Positions 55,115-64,000 of a DNA stretch of 64,000 nucleotides are shown one piece after another. The stretch comes from Nocardia rosealba (GTDB lineage: Bacteria; Actinomycetota; Actinomycetes; Mycobacteriales; Mycobacteriaceae), in NCBI RefSeq assembly GCF_020216065.1, contig NZ_JAIWNA010000008.1, positions 1 through 64,000 on the forward strand, written 5' to 3'. Positions within the stretch are counted from its first letter, which is position 1; every line of letters starts with the position of its first letter. The notes under the pieces are model-generated. The model worked only from the letters and a program-made list of their open reading frames with translations. It had not been told where the DNA came from and did no database searches. The position numbers were made by a program, and so were the translations under genes.

Positions 55115-56560
55115 TCAGCTGTAGCGCGACTCGCAGGTCGTGGCGCCATTGAGGACGCCCGCGCGGAAGGCGTCGACGCGGGAGAAGCCGCTGGGGACGG
55201 TGTTGCCTTCGGCGTCGCTGGCGGCGAGGCCGTCGGTGAGCAGGCCGGAGACCGCCTCGTCGAGGTCGCCCGCCGAGAGCTGGATGTCGCCCTGGCTGAC
55301 CGGACGGCCGGGCTCGGCGAGTTTGCCGGTGACCACTCCCGACAGGCAGGCCGCGCGCAGGCCTGTCTTCGCGCCGGTGAGCGCTTGGCCGTTGCTGCGC
55401 TGCACGGCGAGGGTGTAGCGGGAGATGAACAGGACGTAGCCGTTGTAGTCGCCGCTCACCTTCACCGGGAGCGGGCCGTCGTCGCTGTCGTCGGCGGAAC
55501 CGCGTTCGGCCAGGCCGGGCACGTCGGTGGCGATCACGTTCTTGGTGGGGCAGTAGGTGACCGGGTCGGTGACGGCACCGTCGTCGCACTCCACCTGCGA
55601 TCCCGAGTAGTCGTAGGAGGGTGATTGCTGGACCGGCAGAATCGCCTGCAGTGCCTTGCTCAGCTCCACCAGATTGCTCTGGGTGATCGGGTACTCGCCG
55701 CGTCCCTGGTCGCCGGAGAAACTCTGCGGCAGATTGCCACGGCGCGATTCGATCTCGTCCTCGTCGATGCCTTTGCAGCCGCGCGCACCGTCGGTGAAAC
55801 CGATCTGCACCGCCGTGACCCGCTCGAACGCCGAACCGTGCACGCTCTCCGGATCGTCGGGATCGGAATCGCGAATCGAAACCGTCGCGGCCAGCACGGA
55901 ATTGAGGCCGTCGGAGGTGTTGATCGTGAAGTGCTTCGACTTGCCCTCGGCGACATGGCGCATGAACGCGCCGGCGAAACAGTCGGCCTGCTGTTCCTTC
56001 ACCAGTACCGGGGTCTTCTTGGTGACCATCTTGGCCATGGTCTGGATGGCGTGCCCGTATTCGTGGGCGAGCACCATCACCACCGACATCGGGCCGAAGG
56101 TCTCGCTCATCGTGGGCAGCAGCATCGCGCGGTCCCAGCCGATGGAGTTGTCGCTGCGGCAGTAGGCGGCGTTCACCAGGTGGTAGGTGGTTTCCTTGCA
56201 GAACTCGACCGCCGAGTTTCGTGGGGCGCGCGCGTCCCAGGAGATGAGGGTGGTGACCGGGTCGAACGTCTCACCACGGAACTCGGACCCGAACACCGAC
56301 TCCCAGTAGGTCTGGATGTCCTCGATGGCGTTGAGGGCAAGGGCGTCGACCTCGCCGCCGTCACCGTTGGACGCCGTGAGCGAGGAATCCGCGACGCCCG
56401 GTCGTGGGCCGTTCGGGCCGCCGGTGGTCGGCAAACCGGCCACCCGGAAGGGGTCGTCGTAGATCGAGACCGCGCGGCCGTCGACCGCCCGTGTGCAGCC
56501 CACACTCAGCAGTGCGCATAGCACGGCGGTGATGGCAACGAGCACTTGGCCTTTCGGCAT
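55115..56560 (-). CDS. Neutral zinc metallopeptidase lipoprotein (YpfJ-like)
   Basis: 481-aa lipoprotein, signal MPKGQVLVAITAVLCALLSV then GC (Cys22). The zinc site is HEYGH (166-170) followed by IQ, with the third ligand in EQQADCFAG (Glu189), the pattern of the neutral zinc metallopeptidase family. A C-terminal domain of about 120 residues is unassigned, and several cysteines suggest disulphides. It should be anchored on the outer face of the membrane. AGGGGG lies just before the ATG. It converges with the FHA-domain gene (1 bp between stops) and is divergent from the ABC transporter gene. Confidence 0.9.
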   Translation of the reverse strand: MPKGQVLVAITAVLCALLSVGCTRAVDGRAVSIYDDPFRVAGLPTTGGPNGPRPGVADSSLTASNGDGGEVDALALNAIEDIQTYWESVFGSEFRGETFDPVTTLISWDARAPRNSAVEFCKETTYHLVNAAYCRSDNSIGWDRAMLLPTMSETFGPMSVVMVLAHEYGHAIQTMAKMVTKKTPVLVKEQQADCFAGAFMRHVAEGKSKHFTINTSDGLNSVLAATVSIRDSDPDDPESVHGSAFERVTAVQIGFTDGARGCKGIDEDEIESRRGNLPQSFSGDQGRGEYPITQSNLVELSKALQAILPVQQSPSYDYSGSQVECDDGAVTDPVTYCPTKNVIATDVPGLAERGSADDSDDGPLPVKVSGDYNGYVLFISRYTLAVQRSNGQALTGAKTGLRAACLSGVVTGKLAEPGRPVSQGDIQLSAGDLDEAVSGLLTDGLAASDAEGNTVPSGFSRVDAFRAGVLNGATTCESRYS

Positions 56561-56654
56561 CGGTCCCCCTGGTCGGCCGGATACACGTGCAGGTCGGTCG
56601 CCGGATCGGGTGTGAAGCCGTCTCGGGGGCACCGCCGATGTCCGGGCGATGGCA

Positions 56655-56660
56655 TAGTAT
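56655..56660 (+). promoter_or_regulatory. Candidate -10 of a leaderless transcript
   Basis: TAGTAT ends 7 nt before the ATG of the FHA-ABC gene, so transcription would begin at or next to the start codon. No Shine-Dalgarno sequence is present. Leaderless mRNAs are common in actinobacteria. Confidence 0.4.
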
Positions 56661-56667
56661 CCGCTCC

Positions 56668-59205
56668 ATGTCTTCACCGGGGGCGCAGACCATCACCGTG
56701 CGCCATGATGGAACCGAACGAGTCTTCGAAGCGAGCCAGCAGATCACCATGGGCCGTGCGCCCGAGGTCACCCTGTTCGTGGACAGTCCGCTGGTCTCGC
56801 GCGTGCACGCCACTCTGCGCTTCAGCAACGGCGCCTGGGTACTCGCCGACAACGGCAGCACCAACGGCGTTTTCGTCGACGCACGCAGGCTGAGTCAGCC
56901 GGTCTCGATCGACCGGCCGACCCAGGTACGCCTGGGCGACGCGATCAGCGGGCCACTGTTGCACCTCGTGCCCGCGGCGCCGGGGGCGGGATCGCGGCAC
57001 GCGGCGACCATGGTGGCGCCGCCTTCGCAGCAACAACCGCAGCACCGTCCGCCGCAGCGTCCCGCCTTCCAGCCACCGTCACATCCGACGCCTCAACAGC
57101 AGCAACCACCCGCCCGGCCGCAGTACGTGCCGACCTCGCAGCTGCCGTCGCAGCCGGTCGCGCCGCAGGACAACATCAATATGACCCGCCGCGCCGACTC
57201 CTCGATGCTGCCGCCGGTGCGCAAGGCGGCCTCGACCGAACCGGTGGCGCGCGGTGACCGCATCCCGCCCGGCGGCCTGAGCATCGGCCGCACCTCCGAC
57301 AACCAGATCGTGGTGAACGACCCGCTGGCCTCGCGCAAGCACGCACGGCTGGTTTCCTCACCGGAGGGGCTGGTCGTCGAGGACCTCGGGTCGGCCAACG
57401 GCACCTTCGTCAACGGTCACCGTCAGCAGCGCACCGTGCTGCGCGAACGCGACATCGTCACCATCGGCAACATCGACTTCGTCGTCGCGCAGGGTGCGCT
57501 GGTGCACCGGCAGAAGCCGGTCGCCGAGCTGGGGCTCACGGTGCACGGGGTCGGGTTCACCGTCGAGGGCAACAAGCAGCTGCTCGTCGATGTGAACATG
57601 CAGGCGGGGCGTGGCACGCTCACTGCGCTGATCGGCCCATCGGGCGCGGGCAAGTCGACGCTGTCGAAGCTGATCGCGGGCAATACCCAGCCCTCGGGCG
57701 GTGTGGTCACCTTCGAGGGCCGCAACCTGCACGCCGAATACGAGGCGCTGCGTTCGCGTATCGGCATGGTCCCGCAGGACGATGTGCTGCACCGTCAGCT
57801 CACCGTCCGCCAGGCCCTCGGTTTCGCCGCCGAGCTGCGGCTGCCGCCCGATACCACCAAGGCCGACCGTCAGCAGGTGATCGACGGTGTGTTGCAAGAG
57901 CTTTCGCTCACCCAGCACGCCGATACCCGGGTCGACCGGCTCTCCGGCGGTCAGCGCAAGCGCGCGTCGGTGGCGATGGAGCTGCTCACCGGTCCGTCGC
58001 TGCTGATCCTCGACGAGCCGACCTCGGGCCTCGATCCGGCGCTGGACCGGCAGGTCATGCAGATGCTGCGCGAACTGGCCGACGCCGGTCGCGTGGTCAT
58101 CGTGGTCACCCACTCCGTGGCCTGCCTGGACATGTGTGACCAGGTGGTGCTGCTCGCGCCCGGCGGCAAGACCGCCTTCGCCGGCCACCCCGGTGGCGTC
58201 GGTGCGGCGATGGGCACCAGCGACTGGGCCGAGATCTTCGCCAATGTCGCGGCCAACCCGGACCAGGCCTTCGCGGCGTATCGGTCCAGGCAGGCCTATG
58301 TACCGCCACCACCGCCGCCGCAGCCGTTGCAGCGCGGCAACACCGGTGCGCCGCCGCAGTCGAGTGGCATGCGGCAGTTCAGCACGTTGGCGCGCAGGCA
58401 GTTGCGGTTGATCTTCGCCGACCGCGGTTATCTGGTGTTCCTGGTGGTGCTGCCGTTCATTCTCGGCGCGCTGTCGCTGGTGGTGCCCGGTGAGAACGGC
58501 TTCGCCGCGGGGCCGCTGGTCGCCCAGCCCGACGGGTCGTTCGCGAAGTCCGGTGGTAGCGAGACCCAGCAGCTGCTGGTGGTGCTCATCCTCGGCGCGT
58601 GCTTCATGGGTGCGACGCTGAGCGTGCGTGACCTGGTCGGTGAGCGGACGATCTTCCACCGCGAACGGGCGGTCGGGCTGCTGCCGTCGGCGTACCTGCT
58701 GGCCAAGATCGCGGTGTTCAGCGTGGTCGCGTTCCTGCAGTCGGCGGTGCTGATCGGCATCACCTTGCTCGGCAAGAACCCGCCCGGTGCCGGGTCGCTG
58801 ATTCCGAACGGCAGTATCGAGCTCTACATCGACATCGCCATGACGGCGGTCTGCTGTGTGGTGTTCGGTCTGTTGATGTCGAGTCTGGCCAAGTCCAACG
58901 AGCAGGTCATGCCGATGCTGGTGGTGATGATCATGGTGCAGCTCGTGATGGCCGGTGGTCTGATCCCGGTGACCGACCGCGTCGGCCTCGAGCAGGTGTC
59001 GTACCTGTTCCCGGCACGCTGGGGTTACGCGTCGGGTGCGTCGACCGTCGACCTGAAGAATCTGTTCTGGGGTGCGCAGGACGATTCGCTGTGGACGCAC
59101 TCGATCGGCATCTGGATCCTCGACATCGTCATGGTGCTCGTGATCACCTCCGCCCTGGCGTTCCTCACCTGGACCCGCCTGCGGTTGAAGCGGTCGCAGG
59201 CATGA
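56668..59205 (+). CDS. FHA-ABC transporter, Rv1747-like
   Basis: 845-aa fusion. FHA 1 lies at about 25-95 (ITMGRAPEVTLFVDSPLVSR, then STNGVFVD), a Pro/Gln linker at about 110-185, FHA 2 at about 205-285 (LSIGRTSDNQIVVNDPLASR, then SANGTFVNG). An ABC domain follows with GPSGAGKST (about 323), LSGGQRKR (about 424) and LLILDEPTSGLD (about 445), then a six-helix ABCG-type membrane domain to the end. M. tuberculosis Rv1747 has this exact order and is phosphorylated by a Ser/Thr kinase (PknF) and linked to cell-wall glycolipid export. No RBS is seen; TAGTAT ends 7 nt before the ATG, suggesting a leaderless mRNA. Confidence 0.95.
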   Translation: MSSPGAQTITVRHDGTERVFEASQQITMGRAPEVTLFVDSPLVSRVHATLRFSNGAWVLADNGSTNGVFVDARRLSQPVSIDRPTQVRLGDAISGPLLHLVPAAPGAGSRHAATMVAPPSQQQPQHRPPQRPAFQPPSHPTPQQQQPPARPQYVPTSQLPSQPVAPQDNINMTRRADSSMLPPVRKAASTEPVARGDRIPPGGLSIGRTSDNQIVVNDPLASRKHARLVSSPEGLVVEDLGSANGTFVNGHRQQRTVLRERDIVTIGNIDFVVAQGALVHRQKPVAELGLTVHGVGFTVEGNKQLLVDVNMQAGRGTLTALIGPSGAGKSTLSKLIAGNTQPSGGVVTFEGRNLHAEYEALRSRIGMVPQDDVLHRQLTVRQALGFAAELRLPPDTTKADRQQVIDGVLQELSLTQHADTRVDRLSGGQRKRASVAMELLTGPSLLILDEPTSGLDPALDRQVMQMLRELADAGRVVIVVTHSVACLDMCDQVVLLAPGGKTAFAGHPGGVGAAMGTSDWAEIFANVAANPDQAFAAYRSRQAYVPPPPPPQPLQRGNTGAPPQSSGMRQFSTLARRQLRLIFADRGYLVFLVVLPFILGALSLVVPGENGFAAGPLVAQPDGSFAKSGGSETQQLLVVLILGACFMGATLSVRDLVGERTIFHRERAVGLLPSAYLLAKIAVFSVVAFLQSAVLIGITLLGKNPPGAGSLIPNGSIELYIDIAMTAVCCVVFGLLMSSLAKSNEQVMPMLVVMIMVQLVMAGGLIPVTDRVGLEQVSYLFPARWGYASGASTVDLKNLFWGAQDDSLWTHSIGIWILDIVMVLVITSALAFLTWTRLRLKRSQA

Positions 59206-59350
59206 GCGGTCAGCGCCCGGAGGCGGCAGCTCGCGTCACCACGCAGGCCGCCCGAGCATGCCCGGTCGGATACAGCATGATCGGGCAGGTAGAAGCCGTT
59301 TCGGCGGACACACTGCGCGTGTCGAGCGCCGACCGGGCACACTTGAGCCT

Positions 59351-60652
59351 GTGACCGTTCGAGTTGGCGCCCTGCATCTGGGGTGGGATGTGGTGTCTGT
59401 CGCCGCGGGTGGTGGTGAGACCCCCATCCGCCCGGTTCAGGTGGAGGGCACCTACACCCCGCCCGCCTACCTGCTCGCCGACGCCGCGGGCAGGTTGCAC
59501 ACCGCCGGTGTCGACCGGCAGCGACCCGATCTGGGGATGGCTATCGCCGACGTGCGCGACATCCTCGGGCACCCACAGATCGTGATCGCCGGCGCCACCT
59601 GGCCCGCCGAACTGGTGTTCCGGGCCAGGCTCTACAACCCGCTGGCCGCCGTCGGCAAGTATCTGCGCGGTAAGCCGCAGCTGGTGGCGTTGCCTTATCC
59701 CGACAGCTGGCCGGAGGAGAAGGTCGAGGTCTACGCCGGGCTGGTCGAACAGCTCGACGTGGTCGTCGAACCGCTACCGGAGAGCGTCGCGCTGTCGGGA
59801 TACCTGCGCGCGCTCGGGCTGGTCTCGCCGCCGAGCGAGCGGCACCACACCGGCATCGGCGCCACCGGCATCTACTCCGACGGCCGCACGCTGCTGGTCG
59901 TCGCGGTACACGGTGACGACGAGCAGCCGACCGAATCGGTGGAGGTCTCGGTGAACCCGGAGGCGCTGCGCGACGCGCGCACCGCCGACAACGTGGTGAT
60001 CGAGGCGATGGCCGCGGCCCGTTCCATCGGCGCCGACACCTCGACGGTGCTGCTCGCGGGCAACGTGTGCTTCAACGACGCGCTGCGCCTGGCCTTCCAG
60101 AACCACCTCGGACAGCGGCTGCAGGTGGCCGATCACCCGATGCACGCGCTGGTGCTCGGCGCCGCGCATCTGCTGGTCACCGAGCCGTTCGACGAGGACG
60201 ACTACCCCGAGCCGCAGCATCCGGGGCAGGCCTATGCCGCCCAGGTCGGCTGGGGTGCGCCGCCGGCCGCGCCGTCCGCCGCCCAGCCGCCGGGGCCCGC
60301 CGGTTTCGTGGCCGGACCGCCCGCCCAGTCCGGTGGGCGGCACGCGCTCGACGACGAAGCCGACCAGCGCGGAAAGCTCCTCGGCAAGGTCAAGAAGGGC
60401 TTCTTCGGCGCACCCGCCGTGCTCGGCGCGCTGGCGCTCGCCGCCACCGGCTGGCAGACCGACACCACCCTCGCGGCCGACGCCTCGGACTGCGCGTTCA
60501 CCCCGTACGTCAACACCACGCCACCCGAGGGCATCGCGACCGCGGACGGCAGCATGGTCGACGGGTGCGCCACCCCCGGCATCGACAACCTGCGCTACCT
60601 GATCCCCGGTCCGGCGCGCACCACCGACCCGGGCCCGCCGGTGGTCATCTAG
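59351..60652 (+). CDS. Hsp70/actin-fold-like protein with C-terminal membrane segment
   Basis: 433-aa protein from GTG. Residues 1-270 resemble a degenerate Hsp70/actin fold: VALPYPDSWPEEKVEVYAGL, VVVEPLPESVALSGYLRAL and GIGATGIYSDGRTLLVVAVH. The same order of motifs is seen in the N-terminal half of the Rv3446c-family protein of this window (HPTAW, FESCAVHA). A Pro/Gly linker, a basic stretch (GKLLGKVKKGFFG), a weak hydrophobic segment (APAVLGALALAATGW) and a short Cys-containing tail follow. ATP-binding residues are not evident. No clear RBS. Function unknown; it may be a distant relative of the ESX-associated protein. Confidence 0.6.
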   Translation: MTVRVGALHLGWDVVSVAAGGGETPIRPVQVEGTYTPPAYLLADAAGRLHTAGVDRQRPDLGMAIADVRDILGHPQIVIAGATWPAELVFRARLYNPLAAVGKYLRGKPQLVALPYPDSWPEEKVEVYAGLVEQLDVVVEPLPESVALSGYLRALGLVSPPSERHHTGIGATGIYSDGRTLLVVAVHGDDEQPTESVEVSVNPEALRDARTADNVVIEAMAAARSIGADTSTVLLAGNVCFNDALRLAFQNHLGQRLQVADHPMHALVLGAAHLLVTEPFDEDDYPEPQHPGQAYAAQVGWGAPPAAPSAAQPPGPAGFVAGPPAQSGGRHALDDEADQRGKLLGKVKKGFFGAPAVLGALALAATGWQTDTTLAADASDCAFTPYVNTTPPEGIATADGSMVDGCATPGIDNLRYLIPGPARTTDPGPPVVI

Positions 60653-60832
60653 TCCGATTGTGGGGGCGTCATACCCGGCTGGTATCGTTGGCCGCTGGCG
60701 TGTGGAACGTCGACCCGTTCGCGGTTCGGTGTCTCCGCGATGTCCCGGGTCTCCACCGGCCGCCGGGACAAATCTCGATTACGGGATCCATAACAGTTGG
60801 CCGGCAACACCGACGACAGACAGGGAACGACT

Positions 60833-61272
60833 GTGCCTACGTACAGCCCCAAGGCAGGTGACGTCACCCGCAAGTGGTACGTCATCGACGCCACTGACGT
60901 AGTCCTCGGCCGTCTCGCCGTGCAGGCCGCTGGCCTGCTGCGCGGCAAGGGCAAGCCGACCTACGCACCCCACGTCGATGGTGGCGACTTCGTCATCATC
61001 ATCAACGCGGACAAGGTTGCCATCTCCGGCAACAAGAAGCAGGACAAGCTGATCCACCACCACAGCGGACACCCGGGCGGCCTCAAGTCGCGCACTGTCG
61101 GCGAGGTGTTGGCGACCCGTCCCGATCGTCTCGTGGAGAAGGCCGTCAAGGGCATGATCCCGAAGAACAAGCTGGGTAACGCGATCGCGGGCAAGCTGAA
61201 GGTCTACGCAGGCCCGAACCACCCCCACGCCGCGCAGCAGCCGGTTCCGTTCGAGATCAAGCAGGTGGCCCA

Positions 61273-61276
<4 letters not shown>
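60833..61276 (+). CDS. rplM: 50S ribosomal protein L13
   Basis: 147-aa L13 from GTG ([20 protein letters not shown]), with [31 protein letters not shown] and [21 protein letters not shown]13 is an early 50S assembly protein. AGGGA lies 6 nt upstream; length matches mycobacterial L13. Its stop overlaps the rpsI start (GTGA). The 180-bp leader contains no obvious hairpin of note. Confidence 0.98.
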
Positions 61277-61794
<518 letters not shown>

Positions 61795-61933
61795 TTTCGG
61801 CACTGCCGACCACCGTCTTCGCCTACCTTGGCTGAGGCGGTACGGTCTGCGGAGCACGTGTGCGAGAGCAGGCTTCCAGCACGGCTGGTCGCCTGCTCTC
61901 GTGCTGTATATGGACCACCTACAAGGGGCAGGT

Positions 61934-63271
61934 ATGGGACAGCTTTTCGGTACGGACGGCGTTCGTGGGCTCGCCAACGAGTCTTTGAGCCCGGAGCTGG
62001 CGATGCGGGTCGCCGGTGCGGCGGCGCAGGTGCTCAGCCGGGGCAAGAAGCGTCCGGTCGCGGTCCTCGGCCGTGACCCGCGGGCCAGCGGCGAGATGCT
62101 CGAGGCCGCGGTGACCGCGGGCCTTACCGCCACCGGTGTCGACGTGCTGTCCGTGGGTGTGCTGCCAACCCCGGCCGTCGCCTACCTCACCGGCCTGTAC
62201 GACGCGTGCTTCGGCGTGATGATCTCCGCCTCGCACAACCCCATGCCCGACAACGGCATCAAGATCTTCGCGGCGGGCGGGCACAAGCTCGACGACGCCG
62301 TGGAACAGCGGATCGAGGCCCTGATCGCCGACGGCACCACCGTGCGCCCGACCGGCGCGGGTATCGGTCGCGTGCGCGGCGACTACACCGTCGAGGGCAC
62401 CCACGAACGCTATGTCGAGCACCTGCTCGAATCGACCGGGGAGAACCTGTCCGGGCTCACCGTCGTGGTCGACTGCGCGCACGGCGCGGCCGCCGAGGTG
62501 GCGCCGCAGGTGTACCGGGAGGCGGGCGCGACGGTGATCGCGATCAACGCCGAACCCAACGGTCTCAACATCAACGACGGCTGCGGTTCCACCCACCTGG
62601 ACGCGGTCCGGGCCGCGGTGCTCGCCCACGGCGCCGACCTGGGTGTCGCGCTCGACGGCGACGCCGACCGGTGCCTCGCGGTCGACGCCGCCGGCGAGGT
62701 GGTCGACGGCGACAAGATCATGGCGGTACTCGCGCTGGCCATGCGTGAGTCGGGCGAACTTGTCGAAGACACCCTGGTCGCCACGGTGATGAGCAACCTC
62801 GGTTTGCATATCGCTATGCGCGCGGCCGGTATTCGCGTGCTCACCGCCGCTGTCGGCGACCGCTACGTGCTCGAGGAGCTACGTCGTGGTGGGTTCAGTC
62901 TCGGTGGCGAACAGTCGGGTCACGTGGTTTTCCCGCGCTACGGCACCACCGGCGACGGTGTGCTCACCGGGCTGCGGTTGATGGCACGGATGGCCCAGAC
63001 CGGTCGCGGGCTCGGGGAGCTGGCGTCGGTGATGAGCACCGTGCCGCAGGTGCTGGTGAACGTGAAGGTGTCGGACAAGGCCGCGGTCGCCGCCGCCCCC
63101 GAGGTGCGCGACGCGGTGGCCGAGGCGGAGCGCATGCTCGGCGAGTCGGGCCGGGTGCTGTTGCGCCCCAGCGGCACCGAGCAGCTGGTTCGGGTGATGG
63201 TCGAGGCCACCGATCCGGCGCAGGCGCGTCAGCTGGCCGACGATCTGGCCAAGCAGGTCGCCGCCGTCTGA
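61934..63271 (+). CDS. glmM: Phosphoglucosamine mutase
   Basis: 445-aa GlmM beginning [20 protein letters not shown]. The phosphoserine loop is [18 protein letters not shown] (Ser of SASHNP), the metal loop [16 protein letters not shown], the sugar loop [11 protein letters not shown] and the phosphate-binding loop [16 protein letters not shown]. It interconverts glucosamine-6-P and glucosamine-1-P for peptidoglycan precursors. AAGGGGCAGGT precedes the ATG. Its place after rpsI matches M. tuberculosis mrsA. Confidence 0.98.
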   Translation: MGQLFGTDGVRGLANESLSPELAMRVAGAAAQVLSRGKKRPVAVLGRDPRASGEMLEAAVTAGLTATGVDVLSVGVLPTPAVAYLTGLYDACFGVMISASHNPMPDNGIKIFAAGGHKLDDAVEQRIEALIADGTTVRPTGAGIGRVRGDYTVEGTHERYVEHLLESTGENLSGLTVVVDCAHGAAAEVAPQVYREAGATVIAINAEPNGLNINDGCGSTHLDAVRAAVLAHGADLGVALDGDADRCLAVDAAGEVVDGDKIMAVLALAMRESGELVEDTLVATVMSNLGLHIAMRAAGIRVLTAAVGDRYVLEELRRGGFSLGGEQSGHVVFPRYGTTGDGVLTGLRLMARMAQTGRGLGELASVMSTVPQVLVNVKVSDKAAVAAAPEVRDAVAEAERMLGESGRVLLRPSGTEQLVRVMVEATDPAQARQLADDLAKQVAAV

Positions 63272-63401
63272 TCGGCTGGCGTGCCGTCGCCGCTGCATCT
63301 ACTATCGGCCTACGCCGTAAGGACCTGTGTGCCCGTGGCGCGTGTGCTTGCTCGGCGCACCGGAGAGTTTGGCGCGCAGCACGATTCGAAGGGGGCCGAT
63401 C

Positions 63402-63743
63402 ATGGCGCCGCTGCCTGCCCGCAACTACCAGGATCAGTACTACGAGTACGGCGAGCCCCACCGCTGCGGTGGGGCGTGCGGACGGCCGGGGTGTCGTGAA
63501 GTGCCCCAGGGGTATTCGCCGACGGTGCCGATCCGCGACGAAGGATACGGTCAGCGCATCGAGGCCGAGACGTCGCGCAGCGGTGCGGTGGCGGTGCCAC
63601 GGCCCTCACCGCGCTCACGGTCGCTGATCGTGGTTGTCGCGATCCTGCTCGCCACGCTCGTCGCCGGGTTGGTCGGGATCAAGTTCGGGTCCGATATCGA
63701 CCTGTTCGGTGCGGCGGAAACGGCTGTGGTCCAACCGATCTGA
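63402..63743 (+). CDS. Small single-pass membrane protein, unknown
   Basis: 113-aa protein. Cysteines cluster near the N-terminus (HRCGGACGRPGCREV). One transmembrane helix lies at about 74-93 (SLIVVVAILLATLVAGLVGI), followed by a short extracytoplasmic tail ending TAVVQPI. GGGGG lies 8 nt before the ATG. I do not recognise the family; the CxxxCxxxxC cluster might bind metal. It abuts the convergent gene at the right edge without spacing. Confidence 0.6.
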   Translation: MAPLPARNYQDQYYEYGEPHRCGGACGRPGCREVPQGYSPTVPIRDEGYGQRIEAETSRSGAVAVPRPSPRSRSLIVVVAILLATLVAGLVGIKFGSDIDLFGAAETAVVQPI

Positions 63744-64000
63744 TCAGAACTGGCCGGCGATGAAACCGGTGAACAGCACGAGGAAACCCCCGACCTCACC
63801 CACGATCAGCCCGTACATCGACAGCTTCAGCGCGCCGGAGATCTCCCCGGCGAACTGGTCGGTGGTGTCGCGACGCAGGCCGTGCATCACGTAACTGGCG
63901 ATCGCCCCGGCGAAGAACGCGAGAACCACCAGGTCGGCGGCCAGATTCACGAGCGTCGGCCAGGCGCTGAGCTCGGTGAACACGGCAAGCACCAGGCCTG
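63744..64000 (-). CDS. Integral membrane protein, truncated by the window edge
   Basis: The reading frame continues past the right edge without a stop, so the start is not in the window. The visible 85 residues hold two helices (LVNLAADLVVLAFFAGAIAS and LIVGEVGGFLVLFTGFIA) joined by a polar loop (RRDTTDQFAGE). The family is not recognised from this part. Confidence 0.55.
   Translation of the reverse strand, partial: GLVLAVFTELSAWPTLVNLAADLVVLAFFAGAIASYVMHGLRRDTTDQFAGEISGALKLSMYGLIVGEVGGFLVLFTGFIAGQF

Noticed and set aside
55115-56560. Metallopeptidase considered as a replacement mycosin for ESX-4
   Set aside because: It is a zinc HEYGH enzyme on a lipid anchor, unrelated to subtilisin-like mycosins, and lies 20 kb from the esx genes; no evidence for substitution.
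57358-59100. 580-codon minus-strand frame opposite the FHA-ABC gene
   Set aside because: Low-complexity Arg/Gln/His sequence; the plus-strand gene has FHA and ABC motifs throughout.

Overview
The window comes from the chromosome of a high-GC mycolate actinobacterium, most likely a Nocardia or close relative. The backbone infA-rpmJ-rpsM-rpsK-rpsD-rpoA-rplQ-truA, an ESX-4 type VII secretion locus, then rplM-rpsI-glmM follows the gene order I know from Mycobacterium tuberculosis (Rv3462c down to Rv3441c). The accessory genes carried on that backbone (Rv3651-like protein, CsoR, a family of Nocardia-type lipoproteins) fit Nocardia better. I saw no tRNA, rRNA, insertion sequence, integrase or CRISPR array.

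Layout. 1-3.5 kb: on the minus strand, the truncated start of a CpnT/WXG100-like protein, preceded by a 992-aa protein built from internal repeats. 3.7-5.8 kb: a GNAT/GntR pair, divergent from a DUF4254 gene, with a candidate operator between them. 5.8-9.1 kb: an EspI-like ParA/MinD ATPase with a very long Pro-rich N-terminus. 9.4-14.2 kb: the ribosomal/rpoA cluster, with a run of four hairpins between infA and rpmJ. 14.3-23.2 kb: an accessory block of three tandem AraC paralogues (the first with an internal deletion), an atypical CYP157-like P450, an acyl-CoA oxidase-like protein, CsoR with its operator, MTA phosphorylase, an Rv3651-like protein and an FMN reductase.

23.2-35.4 kb: the ESX-4-type locus, with eccE, eccB, eccD, eccC, an Rv3446c-family gene and two Esx-type genes. 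A mycosin gene is not visible, and a potassium channel gene lies between eccB and eccD.

35.4-60.7 kb: about 25 kb lies between esxT and rplM, which are adjacent in M. tuberculosis as I recall it. It is dominated by a co-directional minus-strand array of 12 paralogous lipoproteins and two receptor-type Ser/Thr protein kinases, ended by a strong terminator. Upstream of the array are two FHA-domain proteins (one a Rv1747-like ABC transporter), a zinc metallopeptidase lipoprotein and a Hsp70/actin-fold-like protein. 60.8-64 kb: rplM-rpsI, glmM, a small membrane protein and a truncated membrane-protein gene.

The most interesting candidate system is the lipoprotein/kinase array. All 12 lipoproteins share a lipobox, a C-terminal cysteine pair with an RY-type motif (QY in one), and an AQY signature close to the C-terminus. 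Eight of them form four consecutive type-1/type-2 gene pairs with overlapping or nearly abutting ends, which suggests hetero-oligomers. With kinases inside the array and FHA (phosphothreonine-binding) proteins beside it, I infer a cell-surface sensing or envelope complex next to ESX-4. That functional link is inference from gene order.
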